Source: Phenylobacterium sp. RIFCSPHIGHO2_01_FULL_69_31
GTDB lineage: Bacteria > Pseudomonadota > Alphaproteobacteria > Caulobacterales > Caulobacteraceae
DNA: 64,000 nt
Direction: 5' to 3'
NCBI RefSeq assembly: GCF_001824475.1
Contig: NZ_MHXN01000016.1
Span: 62,001 to 126,000 of the forward strand
Both the position numbers and the translations under genes were made by a program. Positions within the stretch are counted from its first letter, which is position 1. Every line of letters begins with the position of its first letter. This document shows, one piece after another, positions 7,931-15,544 of the stretch. The notes below the pieces were generated by a model, which saw only the letters and a program-made list of their open reading frames with translations, made no database searches and had not been told where the DNA came from.

Positions 7931-9258
7931 CGGCCCGCGATGGCGAGCGCATCCACCAGCAGCGAGGGGGCGTTGGCCGAGCCGCGGATCTCCAGGTCGG
8001 AGCCCGGCACGATGCGGCCGAAGATGTCGAGCAGGTTGCCCGCCACGGTGATCTCGTTGACCGGGTAGGCGATCACGCCGTTCTCGAACCAGAAGCCCGA
8101 GCAGCCCACCGACCAGTCGCCGGTGTTGCCGTTCAGCGAGGGCCCGAACATGGAGGTGATCAGCAGGCCGGCGCCGGCGTCGCGCATCAGCTCCGCCTGG
8201 TCCTTCTCGCCCGGCTGGAAGGTGAGGTTGGACGTGGAGACGCCGGGCGGGCCGGCGAGGCCGCGCGAGGCGTGACCGGTGGTGGTGAGGCCGAGCTGGC
8301 GCGCCGAGGCCGAGTTCAGCAGCCAGGTGGTCAGGACGCCGTCGTCGATCAGGTGGCGCTTCTCGTTCGCCACGCCCTCGTCGTCGAAGGGCGAGGAGCC
8401 CAGACCGCGGGGGCGGTGCGGGTCGTCGACGATGTGGACGCCCTTGGCGAAGATCTGCTCGCCCAGCTTGTCCTTCAGGAACGAGGTGCCGCGGGCGATG
8501 GACGGGCCGGAGATGGCGCCGATCAGCGGGCTCATCAGCGAGCCGGCCAGGCGGTTCTCGAAGATCACCGGGGCGGTGGTGGAGGCGATCTTGCGGGCGC
8601 CCAGGCGCTGGGCGGCGCGGCGGCCGGCCTCGGCGCCGAGGGCCTCGGGGCTGGGCAGGTCGGACTGCCAGCGGGTGGAGCGGCCGTCGTACCCGGTCTC
8701 CATGGTCTCGCCGTCGCCGGCGATGGCCGAGGCGCCGATGTGGAAGCCCGAGGCGCGGTGCACGCCGGTGAAGCCGCCGCTGGTGACCATGGTCCACTGC
8801 GAGGCGGACCAGGAGCCGCTGCCGCCGTCGGAGTTGGTGACGCGGGGCACCGCGCGGGCGGCGGCCTCGGCGATGCGGGCGCGCTCCTCCAGGCTTTCGG
8901 GCGTGGGCTCGGCCGGGTCGAAGAGGTCGAGGTCGGGGCGGGGACCGCGGGCCAGGTGCGCGGGGTCGGCGAGGCCGGCGTAGGGATCCTCGGGCGCGAG
9001 GCGGGCCATGGCCACGGCGCGCTCCACCAGCTTGGCCCGCGCCTCGGGCGAGATGTCGGAGCCGGAGACGGTGGCCTGCCGCTTGCCCACGAAGACGCGC
9101 AGGCCCAGGTCGCGCGACTCCTCGCGCTCGACCTCTTCCAGTTCGCCGGTGCGCACGGTGATCGAGAGGCTGCGGCGCTCGGCGCCGACGGCTTCGGCGG
9201 CGTCGGCCCCGGCCCTCAGCGCGGCGGCGACGACGTCGTTCAGCAGGGTTTCGTCCAT
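7927..9258 (-). CDS. pmbA: TldE/PmbA metalloprotease subunit
   Basis: The 443-residue protein matches the TldE (PmbA) half of the TldD/TldE protease, which degrades unfolded peptides and, in other bacteria, matures microcins and antagonises CcdA. It shows the conserved GRRAAQRLGARKI region, the long VIFENRLAGSLMSPLIGAIS helix and the C-terminal GNTGDWSVGCSGFWFENG. As expected for TldE it lacks the HEXXXH zinc motif, which is present in tldD at 40041-41471. Upstream, its leader faces the DUF559 inverted-repeat element. Confidence 0.93.
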   Translation of the reverse strand: MDETLLNDVVAAALRAGADAAEAVGAERRSLSITVRTGELEEVEREESRDLGLRVFVGKRQATVSGSDISPEARAKLVERAVAMARLAPEDPYAGLADPAHLARGPRPDLDLFDPAEPTPESLEERARIAEAAARAVPRVTNSDGGSGSWSASQWTMVTSGGFTGVHRASGFHIGASAIAGDGETMETGYDGRSTRWQSDLPSPEALGAEAGRRAAQRLGARKIASTTAPVIFENRLAGSLMSPLIGAISGPSIARGTSFLKDKLGEQIFAKGVHIVDDPHRPRGLGSSPFDDEGVANEKRHLIDDGVLTTWLLNSASARQLGLTTTGHASRGLAGPPGVSTSNLTFQPGEKDQAELMRDAGAGLLITSMFGPSLNGNTGDWSVGCSGFWFENGVIAYPVNEITVAGNLLDIFGRIVPGSDLEIRGSANAPSLLVDALAIAGR

Positions 9259-9310
9259 CGACGGGATATGGCCGAGCGGGGGGGCTGGGACAAGCGGTGC
9301 GTCGCCGCAT

Positions 9311-9363
9311 GCGCCTCCTCTCCCCCCGCGACGCGGAGAGGGAGAGGGTAGGGAGAGGGCGGC
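9311..9363. repeat. Left 53-bp arm of DUF559 element
   Basis: Begins GCGCCTCCTCTCCCCCCGCG and ends in a purine-rich GGGAGAGGGCGGC run. It is the inverted partner of 9816-9868 with one mismatch. Internally the first half can fold into a C-rich/G-rich hairpin, the design seen in the other REP-like elements of the window. Confidence 0.85.
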
Positions 9364-9376
9364 TGGGCCACCGGTA

Positions 9377-9766
9377 TTACGCCGTGGTCCAGCCAGAATC
9401 CTCTCGTTCGCCGCCGCATGCGGCCAGGATCGTCACGCAGACACCGTCGCGGTTGGTCAGCACCTCGTGGTTCCAGAACCTGAGCACCCGCAGGCCGGAA
9501 CGTTCGATGTAGCGGGTCCGCCGCGCATCGTAGTCCACCTGCCCAGCGTGCTGGGAGCCGTCGACCTCGACGACGAGCCGCGCTTCGATAGAGAGAAAAT
9601 CCAGAAAGTAGGGCCCCCACGGCGCCTGCCGCTTCCAGCGCCAGCCCCCAAGGCGACGGGCGCGGAGCGCGTTCCAGAGGCGGGCTTCGGCGTCGGTGTC
9701 GTTCCGGCGGAGCTCACGCGCTCGCTCGATGGTCGCGACGCGATGGAGGGTTCGGACCTTGCCCAC
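9377..9766 (-). CDS. DUF559 family, Vsr/PD-(D/E)XK-like endonuclease
   Basis: The product (129 residues from a GTG at 9766; a TTG at 9802 would add 12) has the DUF559 pattern: RARELRRNDTDAEARLWNAL, then WKRQAPWGPYFLDF and the catalytic-type RLVVEVDGSQH, with D-x(n)-E-V-D as in Vsr and restriction-like nucleases, ending VLRFWNHEVLTN. These proteins resemble the DNA mismatch nuclease Vsr, but no activity has been shown that I know of. The gene lies wholly between the arms of a near-perfect 53-bp inverted repeat. No clear ribosome binding site precedes either start. Confidence 0.8.
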   Translation of the reverse strand: MGKVRTLHRVATIERARELRRNDTDAEARLWNALRARRLGGWRWKRQAPWGPYFLDFLSIEARLVVEVDGSQHAGQVDYDARRTRYIERSGLRVLRFWNHEVLTNRDGVCVTILAACGGEREDSGWTTA

Positions 9767-9815
9767 GGTAGTGACGTGAACATTTGAGGAACTTCGGTGC
9801 AAGTGGAAAGTCGGA

Positions 9816-9868
9816 GCCGCCCTCTCCCTACCCTCTCCCTCTCCGCTTCGCGGGGGGAGAGGAGGCGC
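9816..9868. repeat. Right 53-bp arm of DUF559 element
   Basis: Reverse complement of 9311-9363 with a single mismatch (position 22 of the arm). It lies between the DUF559 start and the MAPEG stop codon at 9869-9871. Confidence 0.85.
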
Positions 9869-10270
9869 TTACGGGATGGCGTAGAACAGGAGGGCGGCGG
9901 CGGTGGCGATGTAGCTGATCCAGGTGGCGAGGACGCCGGCGGCGCGGGGCCAGGAGGTGCCGGTGGAGCGCGAGAGGCCCACGGCGTGCAGCACGCGGCC
10001 CGCGAAGAGGGTCAGGCCGATGGGATGGATCAGCAGGGCTGGGGCGCCCACCAGCGCGAGCAGGCCGAGGCCGGCCAGGGCGGCGGGGATGTATTCGGTG
10101 GCGTTGCCGAAGGCGCGGATGGCCTGTTTCAGGGCCGGCACGCCGCCGTCGCCGATCTCCACGTGGTGCTTGCGCCGCTGGCGGGTCACGAGGACCGAGA
10201 GCACCAGCAGGAGGATGAGGCAGAGGCCGGCCCACAGGGCGGCGGCGTGGGCGGAGGCGGCGGGGTCCAT
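9869..10270 (-). CDS. MAPEG family membrane protein
   Basis: The 133-residue protein has four predicted membrane helices: LWAGLCLILLLVLSVLVTRQ, EYIPAALAGLGLLALVG, a helix around LTLFAGRVLHAVG, and the final ATWISYIATAAALLFYAI. The motif FGNATEYIPAAL followed by GRVLHAVGLS is the mark of the MAPEG group (membrane-associated eicosanoid and glutathione metabolism). Bacterial members are thought to be glutathione transferases or peroxidases in the inner membrane, with substrate unknown. It follows ubiD by nine bases in the same direction. Confidence 0.88.
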   Translation of the reverse strand: MDPAASAHAAALWAGLCLILLLVLSVLVTRQRRKHHVEIGDGGVPALKQAIRAFGNATEYIPAALAGLGLLALVGAPALLIHPIGLTLFAGRVLHAVGLSRSTGTSWPRAAGVLATWISYIATAAALLFYAIP

Positions 10271-10279
10271 GCGGCTGCC

Positions 10280-11806
10280 TTAATCCACCGGCCGGCCGTC
10301 GCCCGGCAAGCCCAGCTTCGCCCACTTCTCCGTGACCTTGGCCACCGTCTCGGCGTCCATGCCCAGCTTTTCGCCCCATTCGCGGTGGGTTTCGGGCGGC
10401 CATTTGTTCGTGGCGTCGAGGCCGATCTTGGACCCCAGGCCGCTCTCGGGCGAGGCGAAGTCGAGGTAGTCGATGGGGGTGTTCTCGACCACGGTGATGT
10501 CGCGGGCCGGGTCCATGCGGGTGGAGATGGCCCACATGACGTCCTTCCAGTCGCGGGCGTCGATGTCGTCGTCCACGACGATGACCCACTTGGTGTACAT
10601 GAACTGGCGAAGGTAGCTCCAGACGCCCAGCATCACTCGCTTGGCGTGGCCGGGGTATCCCTTCTTCATCGAGACCACGGCGATGCGGTAGCTGCAGCCC
10701 TCGGGCGGCAGCCAGAAGTCGACGATCTCGGGGAACTGCTGCTGGAGGAGCGGGATGAAGACCTCGTTCAGCGCCTCGCCCAGCACCGAGGGCTCGTCCG
10801 GCGGCCGGCCGGTGAAGGTGGTGAGGTAGATCGGGTCCTTGCGCATGGTCACGGCGGTGACCTGGAAGACCGGGAACTTCTCGACGCTGTTGTAGTAGCC
10901 GGTGTGGTCGCCGTAGGGGCCCTCGTCGGCGTAGTCGTCGAGGTGGACGTAGCCCTCCAGCACGATCTCGGCGTGGGCCGGCACCATCAGGGGCACGGTC
11001 TTGGCGGGCACGAGGTCCAGCTTGGCGCCGCGCAGCAGGCCGGCGAACTGGTACTCCGACAGGGTGTCCGGCACCGGGGTCACCGCGGCCAGGATCGTGC
11101 CGGGGTCGGCGCCGATGACGGCGCAGGCGGGCAGGGGCTCGCGCTTGCCTTGCGCCTTCCAGCGGCGGTGGTGCTGGGCGCCGCCGCGGTGGGCCAGCCA
11201 GCGCATGATGGTCCGGTCCTTGCCCAGCACCTGCATGCGGTAGATGCCGAGGTTGTAGTCGTCCTCGCGGGCGTCGGACGGGCCCTTGGTGACCACCAGC
11301 GGCCAGGTGATCAGCGGCGCCGGCTCACCCGGCCAGCAGGTCTGGATCGGCAGCTTGGTGAGGTCGATCTGGTCGCCCTTCAGCACCACCTCCTGCACCG
11401 GGCCACTCTTCCGGACCTGGGGGCGCATGCCCATCACGGTCCTGGCCAGGGGCAGCATGTCCCAGGCGTCCTTGAGGCCGCGGGGCGGCTCGGGCTGGCG
11501 CAGGAAGGCCAGGAGTTCGCCCACGCTGCGCAGCTCAGCGGCGGTGGTGCGCTCCACGCCGTCCAGGGTGACGCCCATGGCCACCCGCTTGACCGTGCCG
11601 AACAGGTTGACGAGGCATGGCATGGTCGAGCGCTCGCCGTCGGCGCGGGCCACGTTCTCGAACAGAACGGCCGGCCCGCCGGTGGCCAGCAACCGGCGCT
11701 GAATCTCGGTCATCTCGAGGACTGAGGAGACCGGCTCGGTGACCCGGACCAGCTCGCCCGCGGCTTCAAGCTTGGCCAGGAATTCGCGCAGCGACCGATA
11801 AGCCAT
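10280..11806 (-). CDS. ubiD: UbiD family decarboxylase (3-octaprenyl-4-hydroxybenzoate carboxy-lyase)
   Basis: The 508-residue protein is full length for UbiD, the prenylated-FMN-dependent enzyme that decarboxylates 3-polyprenyl-4-hydroxybenzoate in ubiquinone synthesis. Recognisable blocks are the N-terminal [18 protein letters not shown], the active-site region around [15 protein letters not shown] (about residue 295) and the C-terminal [20 protein letters not shown]. The partner flavin prenyltransferase UbiX is not in the window. ubiA lies at 25663-26580, so two steps of the same pathway are in separate loci. Confidence 0.95.
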   Translation of the reverse strand: MAYRSLREFLAKLEAAGELVRVTEPVSSVLEMTEIQRRLLATGGPAVLFENVARADGERSTMPCLVNLFGTVKRVAMGVTLDGVERTTAAELRSVGELLAFLRQPEPPRGLKDAWDMLPLARTVMGMRPQVRKSGPVQEVVLKGDQIDLTKLPIQTCWPGEPAPLITWPLVVTKGPSDAREDDYNLGIYRMQVLGKDRTIMRWLAHRGGAQHHRRWKAQGKREPLPACAVIGADPGTILAAVTPVPDTLSEYQFAGLLRGAKLDLVPAKTVPLMVPAHAEIVLEGYVHLDDYADEGPYGDHTGYYNSVEKFPVFQVTAVTMRKDPIYLTTFTGRPPDEPSVLGEALNEVFIPLLQQQFPEIVDFWLPPEGCSYRIAVVSMKKGYPGHAKRVMLGVWSYLRQFMYTKWVIVVDDDIDARDWKDVMWAISTRMDPARDITVVENTPIDYLDFASPESGLGSKIGLDATNKWPPETHREWGEKLGMDAETVAKVTEKWAKLGLPGDGRPVD

Positions 11807-11862
11807 GTTTTCTCCTCGGGCGGCGGTTTACCTGCGCCCCGCGATGCGGTCTAGGATCGCCC

Positions 11863-12084
11863 ATGCCCCGCCTGGACCTCGACGACCTGCCGCCGAAGAT
11901 CGCCGCCCTGCTGACGGGCTTGAGCGAAGGCGAGGAGCTGTTGCTGGTGCAGCACGGGGCGGTGGTGGGCCGGCTGGCAGCCGGGCCCACCGCAACAGAG
12001 GCGCAGGCGTCCGCCGTGGAGCCGGGGCCGCGGATGGCCGAGGTGTTCGAAAACTTCCGCTCGGCGATCGAGGACGAGTTCTAG
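11863..12084 (+). CDS. Small acidic hypothetical protein
   Basis: The 73-residue product (MPRLDLDDLPPKIAALLTGL...) has a short strand-like block EGEELLLVQHGAVVGRLA that recalls the N-terminal half of Phd/VapB-type antitoxins, and an acidic C-terminus (FRSAIEDEF). No toxin gene follows: the next gene, three bases on, is a PagL-like enzyme. The antitoxin resemblance is weak, so the function is unknown. Confidence 0.5.
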   Translation: MPRLDLDDLPPKIAALLTGLSEGEELLLVQHGAVVGRLAAGPTATEAQASAVEPGPRMAEVFENFRSAIEDEF

Positions 12085-12087
12085 CCC

Positions 12088-12684
12088 ATGTCGCGCACCC
12101 TGCTGATGGCGCTGGTCTGCGCCGCGACGGTGGGCGCGAGCGCGGCGCGGGCCGGGGAGGTGTTCCTGGGCGCCTATGCGCACGACGTGGACGACGGCAT
12201 CTCCTACGGAAAGTTCGAGGATGGGGCGCAGATCGTCGGGGGCGTGCGGACCACGGCGCTGGACGAGCTGAAGTTCCTGGGCAGGCCGCGGGTGCACCTT
12301 CTGGCCGGGGTGAACACCGCGGGCGGGACCAACTATGCGGCGGCCGGCCTGGCGTGGCGCTTCAACCTGTCGGAGCGGGTCTACGTCCAGCCGGGGATCG
12401 GCCTGGCCATCCACGACGGACGGGTGAACCTGCCCTCGCCCGACGCGCCGGGCCTCACGCCCGAGGAGCGGCTGAAGCGGCTGCGCGATTTCCAGACCAA
12501 GCTGGACCTGGGCTCGCGCGTGCTGTTCGAGCCGGAGCTGTCGGTGGGCTGGAAGGCGACCCGGCGCCTGTCGGTGGAGCTGTCGTGGATCCACCTCAGC
12601 CACGCCAAGCTGGCGGGCGACTACAACCCGGGCGTCGGCGACGTGGGCGTGCGGCTGCTGTACCGCTACGGGCTGGACCGCTAG
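12088..12684 (+). CDS. Lipid A deacylase PagL-like (acyloxyacyl hydrolase)
   Basis: The 198-residue outer-membrane beta-barrel protein starts with a signal peptide (MSRTLLMALVCAATVGASAARA). The catalytic segment is WIHLSHAKLAG with His and Ser near residues 168-170, followed by NPGVGDVGVRLLYRY, the pattern of PagL, which removes the 3-position acyl chain from lipid A. An insertion around residues 110-135 (PDAPGLTPEERLKRLRDF) is probably an extracellular or periplasmic loop. Its stop overlaps a hairpin at 12683-12706. Confidence 0.8.
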   Translation: MSRTLLMALVCAATVGASAARAGEVFLGAYAHDVDDGISYGKFEDGAQIVGGVRTTALDELKFLGRPRVHLLAGVNTAGGTNYAAAGLAWRFNLSERVYVQPGIGLAIHDGRVNLPSPDAPGLTPEERLKRLRDFQTKLDLGSRVLFEPELSVGWKATRRLSVELSWIHLSHAKLAGDYNPGVGDVGVRLLYRYGLDR

Positions 12685-12706
12685 AGCCTTCCCCGAGGAA
12701 GGCTCT
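12683..12706 (+). terminator. Hairpin terminator after the PagL-like gene
   Basis: A 10-base perfect stem (AGAGCCTTCC / GGAAGGCTCT) with a CCGA loop lies on the stop codon and is followed by ATCTCTTTGATTTT, a moderately T-rich tail. This fits an intrinsic terminator for the plus-strand gene. Confidence 0.65.
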
Positions 12707-12720
12707 ATCTCTTTGATTTT

Positions 12721-12769
12721 GAGCGCAATCTGATCGCCGAACCGGCTTCCACTTCGGCGGATTGCGCTC
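12721..12769. repeat. Nested palindrome GAGCGCAATC ... GATTGCGCTC
   Basis: The outer arms at 12721-12730 and 12760-12769 are perfect 10-base inverted repeats, and inside them CGCCGAA (12735-12741) pairs with TTCGGCG (12753-12759). It overlaps the stop codon of the RTX gene. The sequence type, with a TTCCACTTCGG core, is familiar to me as a dispersed intergenic repeat in alphaproteobacteria. Confidence 0.65.
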
Positions 12770-13731
12770 TAGGCGAGGAAGATACTGCCCGCGGGCAGGG
12801 TGGACATCGTCACGCCGACGAGGACGACCTGGCCGGCGCTGAGGGTGATGACCGTGTCGGCGCCCACCTGGCTCACCGAATAGGCCGTCCCGGGGTCGAG
12901 CTGGACGCGGTCGCCCTGGGCGACGCTGAAGTCCAGCACCCGGTCGGCGCCCGCGTCGGCGGAGGAATGGAAACGGTCGGCGCCGAGGCCGCCGGTCATA
13001 GTGTCGTCGCCGCGGTCGCCCGAGACGAAGTCGGCGCCGCCGCCGCCGCTCAAGGTGTCGGCGCCCTGACCCCCGCGGACCACATCGTCGCCCTCTCCGC
13101 CGTCGCAGGTGTCGGCGCCGAGGTTGCCGTAGACGAGGTCGCCGCCCTCGCCGCCGTAGAGCAGGTCGTCGTCCTTGCCGCCCACGACCCAGTCGCCGCC
13201 CAGGCCGCCGCTCAGGACATCGTTGCCCATGTTGCCGTTGGTGTCGTCAAAGTCGCTGCCGCCCTGGATGCTGTCGTTGCCGGCGTCGCCGCGCAGGTAG
13301 TTGGAGCCCGACACCTCGGACAGGAAGTCGTCGCCGGACCCCGCGTTGATCGTGTCCGCGCCAGCGTAGCCGCCCAGGCGGTCGGCGACGCCCGAGCCCG
13401 CGATCATGTCCGAGTCGCCGAAGATCCCCGCCTTGGTCGCCGCATTGTCGCCGGCGACCACCCAGGCGCGGAAGCTGGCCGCGGGCAGCGACAGGCCCGA
13501 GATCTGGTAGGCCGGCGCGCCGCCGATGCTGACGGCGATGCCGGTGATCACGCCGGCGGTGGGCGGGCCGGACGCCGCGAACTGGAACCCCGAGCCCGAA
13601 AGCTGGATCGACAGCCCGCCGACGACGAACGCCGCGCTGTCGGGGCCGGCGCCGGACGGCGCGCTGGCGGCCAACGGCCCGAGGTCCAGAAGGTCGAGGT
13701 CGACCCCGGCGGCGGCGATGAAGCTGGCCAT
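12769..13731 (-). CDS. RTX-type calcium-binding repeat protein
   Basis: The ATG at 13731, preceded by GGAGAACC, gives a 320-residue product; an upstream extension to 13875 lacks support. Residues about 1-110 form a non-repetitive Ala/Gly-rich domain. From about residue 115 to 265 come repeated GGXGXDXLX-type units (DTINAGSGDDFL, GNDVLSGGLGGDWVVGG, DDVVRGGQGADTLSGG) that bind calcium in beta-roll folds. The C-terminal 55 residues (DRVLDFSVAQGDRVQL) are the standard end of type I secreted proteins. No type I secretion genes are adjacent. The role could be surface layer, adhesion or enzyme carrier. Confidence 0.88.
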   Translation of the reverse strand: MASFIAAAGVDLDLLDLGPLAASAPSGAGPDSAAFVVGGLSIQLSGSGFQFAASGPPTAGVITGIAVSIGGAPAYQISGLSLPAASFRAWVVAGDNAATKAGIFGDSDMIAGSGVADRLGGYAGADTINAGSGDDFLSEVSGSNYLRGDAGNDSIQGGSDFDDTNGNMGNDVLSGGLGGDWVVGGKDDDLLYGGEGGDLVYGNLGADTCDGGEGDDVVRGGQGADTLSGGGGADFVSGDRGDDTMTGGLGADRFHSSADAGADRVLDFSVAQGDRVQLDPGTAYSVSQVGADTVITLSAGQVVLVGVTMSTLPAGSIFLA

Positions 13732-13828
13732 TGGTTCTCCTGTGGCGAAGGAGCGAGGATGCCGCAACGTGCAAGCTTCACAAAGCGGCGGCGCGAATAG
13801 GCTATAAGGGGCGTCGTCTGGGCCAACC

Positions 13829-15544
13829 GTGGGGGTGGGGCGTTTGAAGCTGGGGAAGGGTCTCGGGCGCGGCATGCGCCTCTGGGTCGGGATGCTGGCC
13901 GCCCTGTCCGTCGCCGCCTGCAGCGGCGTGCGGAGCGCGGGCGATGGCGCGCCGCCGACGTCGGACGAGGCCGCCCGGTTCCTGGCGCAGGCCAGCTATG
14001 GCGCCAACGATGCGGCGATCGCGCAGGTGAAGGCGGCGGGGTACTCGGGCTGGATCGACCAGCAGATGACGATGGCGCGCCCCACCACCCACCAGGCGGA
14101 GCTCGAGGCGCGGCTGGCGCAGCTTCGGGCCAGCAATCCCACCGCCACGCTGAACCCCGCCGACTTCTACTATTCCTATTGGGGGCAGGCGATCTCGGGG
14201 CCGGACCAGCTGCGCCAGCGGATGAAGCTGGCCCTGTCCGAGATCTTCGTCATCTCGCTGACCGACAACAACGTCGATACCCGCGGGGCGGGCTCGTACT
14301 ACGACATGCTCGGGGCGAACGCCTTCGGGAACTTCCGCACCCTGCTGGAGCAGGTGACCCTGCATCCGATGATGGGGATCTACCTGACCTGGCTGGGGAA
14401 CCAGAAGGAGGACCCGGCCACCGGCCGCAAGCCGGACGAGAACTACGCCCGCGAGGTCATGCAGCTCATGACCATCGGGCTCTATCAGCTCAATCTCGAC
14501 GGGACGGTCAGGACCGACGGCGCGGGCCGGCCGATCCCGACCTACACCTCCGACGACATCGCGGGCCTGGCCAAGGTCTTCACCGGCTACAGCTACTACT
14601 CGCCGACCCCGAACCTCACCACCTTCCGGGGCGGGCAGAAGCACGCCGATGCGGCCGTCCGCTCGATGATCCCCTATCCGGCCTACCACTCCACCAGCGC
14701 CAAGAGCTTCCTCGGCGTGACGATCCCGGCGTCCGGCTCGGCCGATCCGTCGGGCGACCTGAAGATCGCGTTGGACACGCTGTTCAACCACCCCAACGTC
14801 GGGCCGTTCATCTCCAAGCAGCTGATCCAGCGGCTGGTGACCAGCAATCCCAGCCCGGCCTACGTCGCCCGGGTAGCCCGGATCTTCAACAACAACGGCG
14901 CCGGCGTGCGCGGCGACATGAGCGCCGTGGTCCGCGCCATCCTGCTGGACGAGGAGGCGCGCAGCGCCGCCGTCGCCATGGGCGTGAACTATGGCAAGCT
15001 GCGCGAGCCGGTCGTCCGCGTGGCGCACTGGGCCCGGGCGTTCAACGCCACGTCGCAGACGGGGAACTGGCTGATCGCCTCCACCAGCGCGAACACCTCC
15101 CTGGGTCAAAGCGCCCTGACCTCGCCCTCGGTGTTCAATTTCTTCCGTCCCGGCTACGCGCCGCCCAATACGCGGGTGGGCGCCGCCGGCCTGGTCGCGC
15201 CGGAGTTCCAGATCGTCGACGAGGTGACGGTCGCTGGCTACCTCAACACCATCCAGTCCGTCATCGACGCCGGCGCGGGCGCGGCGACCAACGGCGCGCG
15301 CGACGTGCGCAGCAGCTATGCGGCCGAGACGGCCCTGGCCGCGGATCCCGGCGCTCTGGTCGACCGGGTAAACCTGCTGCTGCTGAACGGTCGCATGTCG
15401 CCCGTGCTGCGGACCCGCATCGTCGAGGCGGTGGGCGGCGTCAGCCTGCCGGCGACCGGCAGCCAGGACGCGGCGCGGTTGAACCGGGCGAAGCTCGCGA
15501 TCTACATGACCATGGGCTCGCCCGAATATCTGGTGCAGCGATGA
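13829..15544 (+). CDS. DUF1800 family lipoprotein
   Basis: The frame opens with a GTG at 13829; an ATG at 13874 (MRLWVGMLAALSVAAC) would give a compact lipoprotein signal with lipobox SVAAC-S, so the true start may be there. The roughly 560-residue body matches DUF1800: ARFLAQASYGANDAAIAQVK, RQRMKLALSEIFVIS, KPDENYAREVMQLMTIGLY and LIQRLVTSNPSPAYVARVA. DUF1800 proteins are exported and of unknown function, and are almost always paired with DUF1501, as here with a four-base overlap. Both probably act in the envelope or outside the cell. Confidence 0.9.
   Translation: MGVGRLKLGKGLGRGMRLWVGMLAALSVAACSGVRSAGDGAPPTSDEAARFLAQASYGANDAAIAQVKAAGYSGWIDQQMTMARPTTHQAELEARLAQLRASNPTATLNPADFYYSYWGQAISGPDQLRQRMKLALSEIFVISLTDNNVDTRGAGSYYDMLGANAFGNFRTLLEQVTLHPMMGIYLTWLGNQKEDPATGRKPDENYAREVMQLMTIGLYQLNLDGTVRTDGAGRPIPTYTSDDIAGLAKVFTGYSYYSPTPNLTTFRGGQKHADAAVRSMIPYPAYHSTSAKSFLGVTIPASGSADPSGDLKIALDTLFNHPNVGPFISKQLIQRLVTSNPSPAYVARVARIFNNNGAGVRGDMSAVVRAILLDEEARSAAVAMGVNYGKLREPVVRVAHWARAFNATSQTGNWLIASTSANTSLGQSALTSPSVFNFFRPGYAPPNTRVGAAGLVAPEFQIVDEVTVAGYLNTIQSVIDAGAGAATNGARDVRSSYAAETALAADPGALVDRVNLLLLNGRMSPVLRTRIVEAVGGVSLPATGSQDAARLNRAKLAIYMTMGSPEYLVQR

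Larger units (their letters stand above)
9311..9868. mobile_element. Putative mini-element: DUF559 gene within a 53-bp inverted repeat
   Basis: The segment is bounded by inverted repeats 9311-9363 and 9816-9868 that match at 52 of 53 bases; the interior of 452 bases is almost filled by one DUF559 gene. The right end stops at the base before the stop codon of the MAPEG gene. I see no target-site duplication and no transposase, so mobility is inferred from structure only. A second DUF559 gene at 28891-29274 is also bracketed by palindromic repeats. Confidence 0.55.

Noticed and set aside
9311-9868. Classical insertion sequence
   Set aside because: No transposase and no target duplication visible; kept only as a putative mini-element.
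11863-12684. Small protein plus PagL-like gene as a toxin-antitoxin pair
   Set aside because: The second gene is an outer-membrane enzyme with a signal peptide, not a toxin; the antitoxin resemblance is weak.
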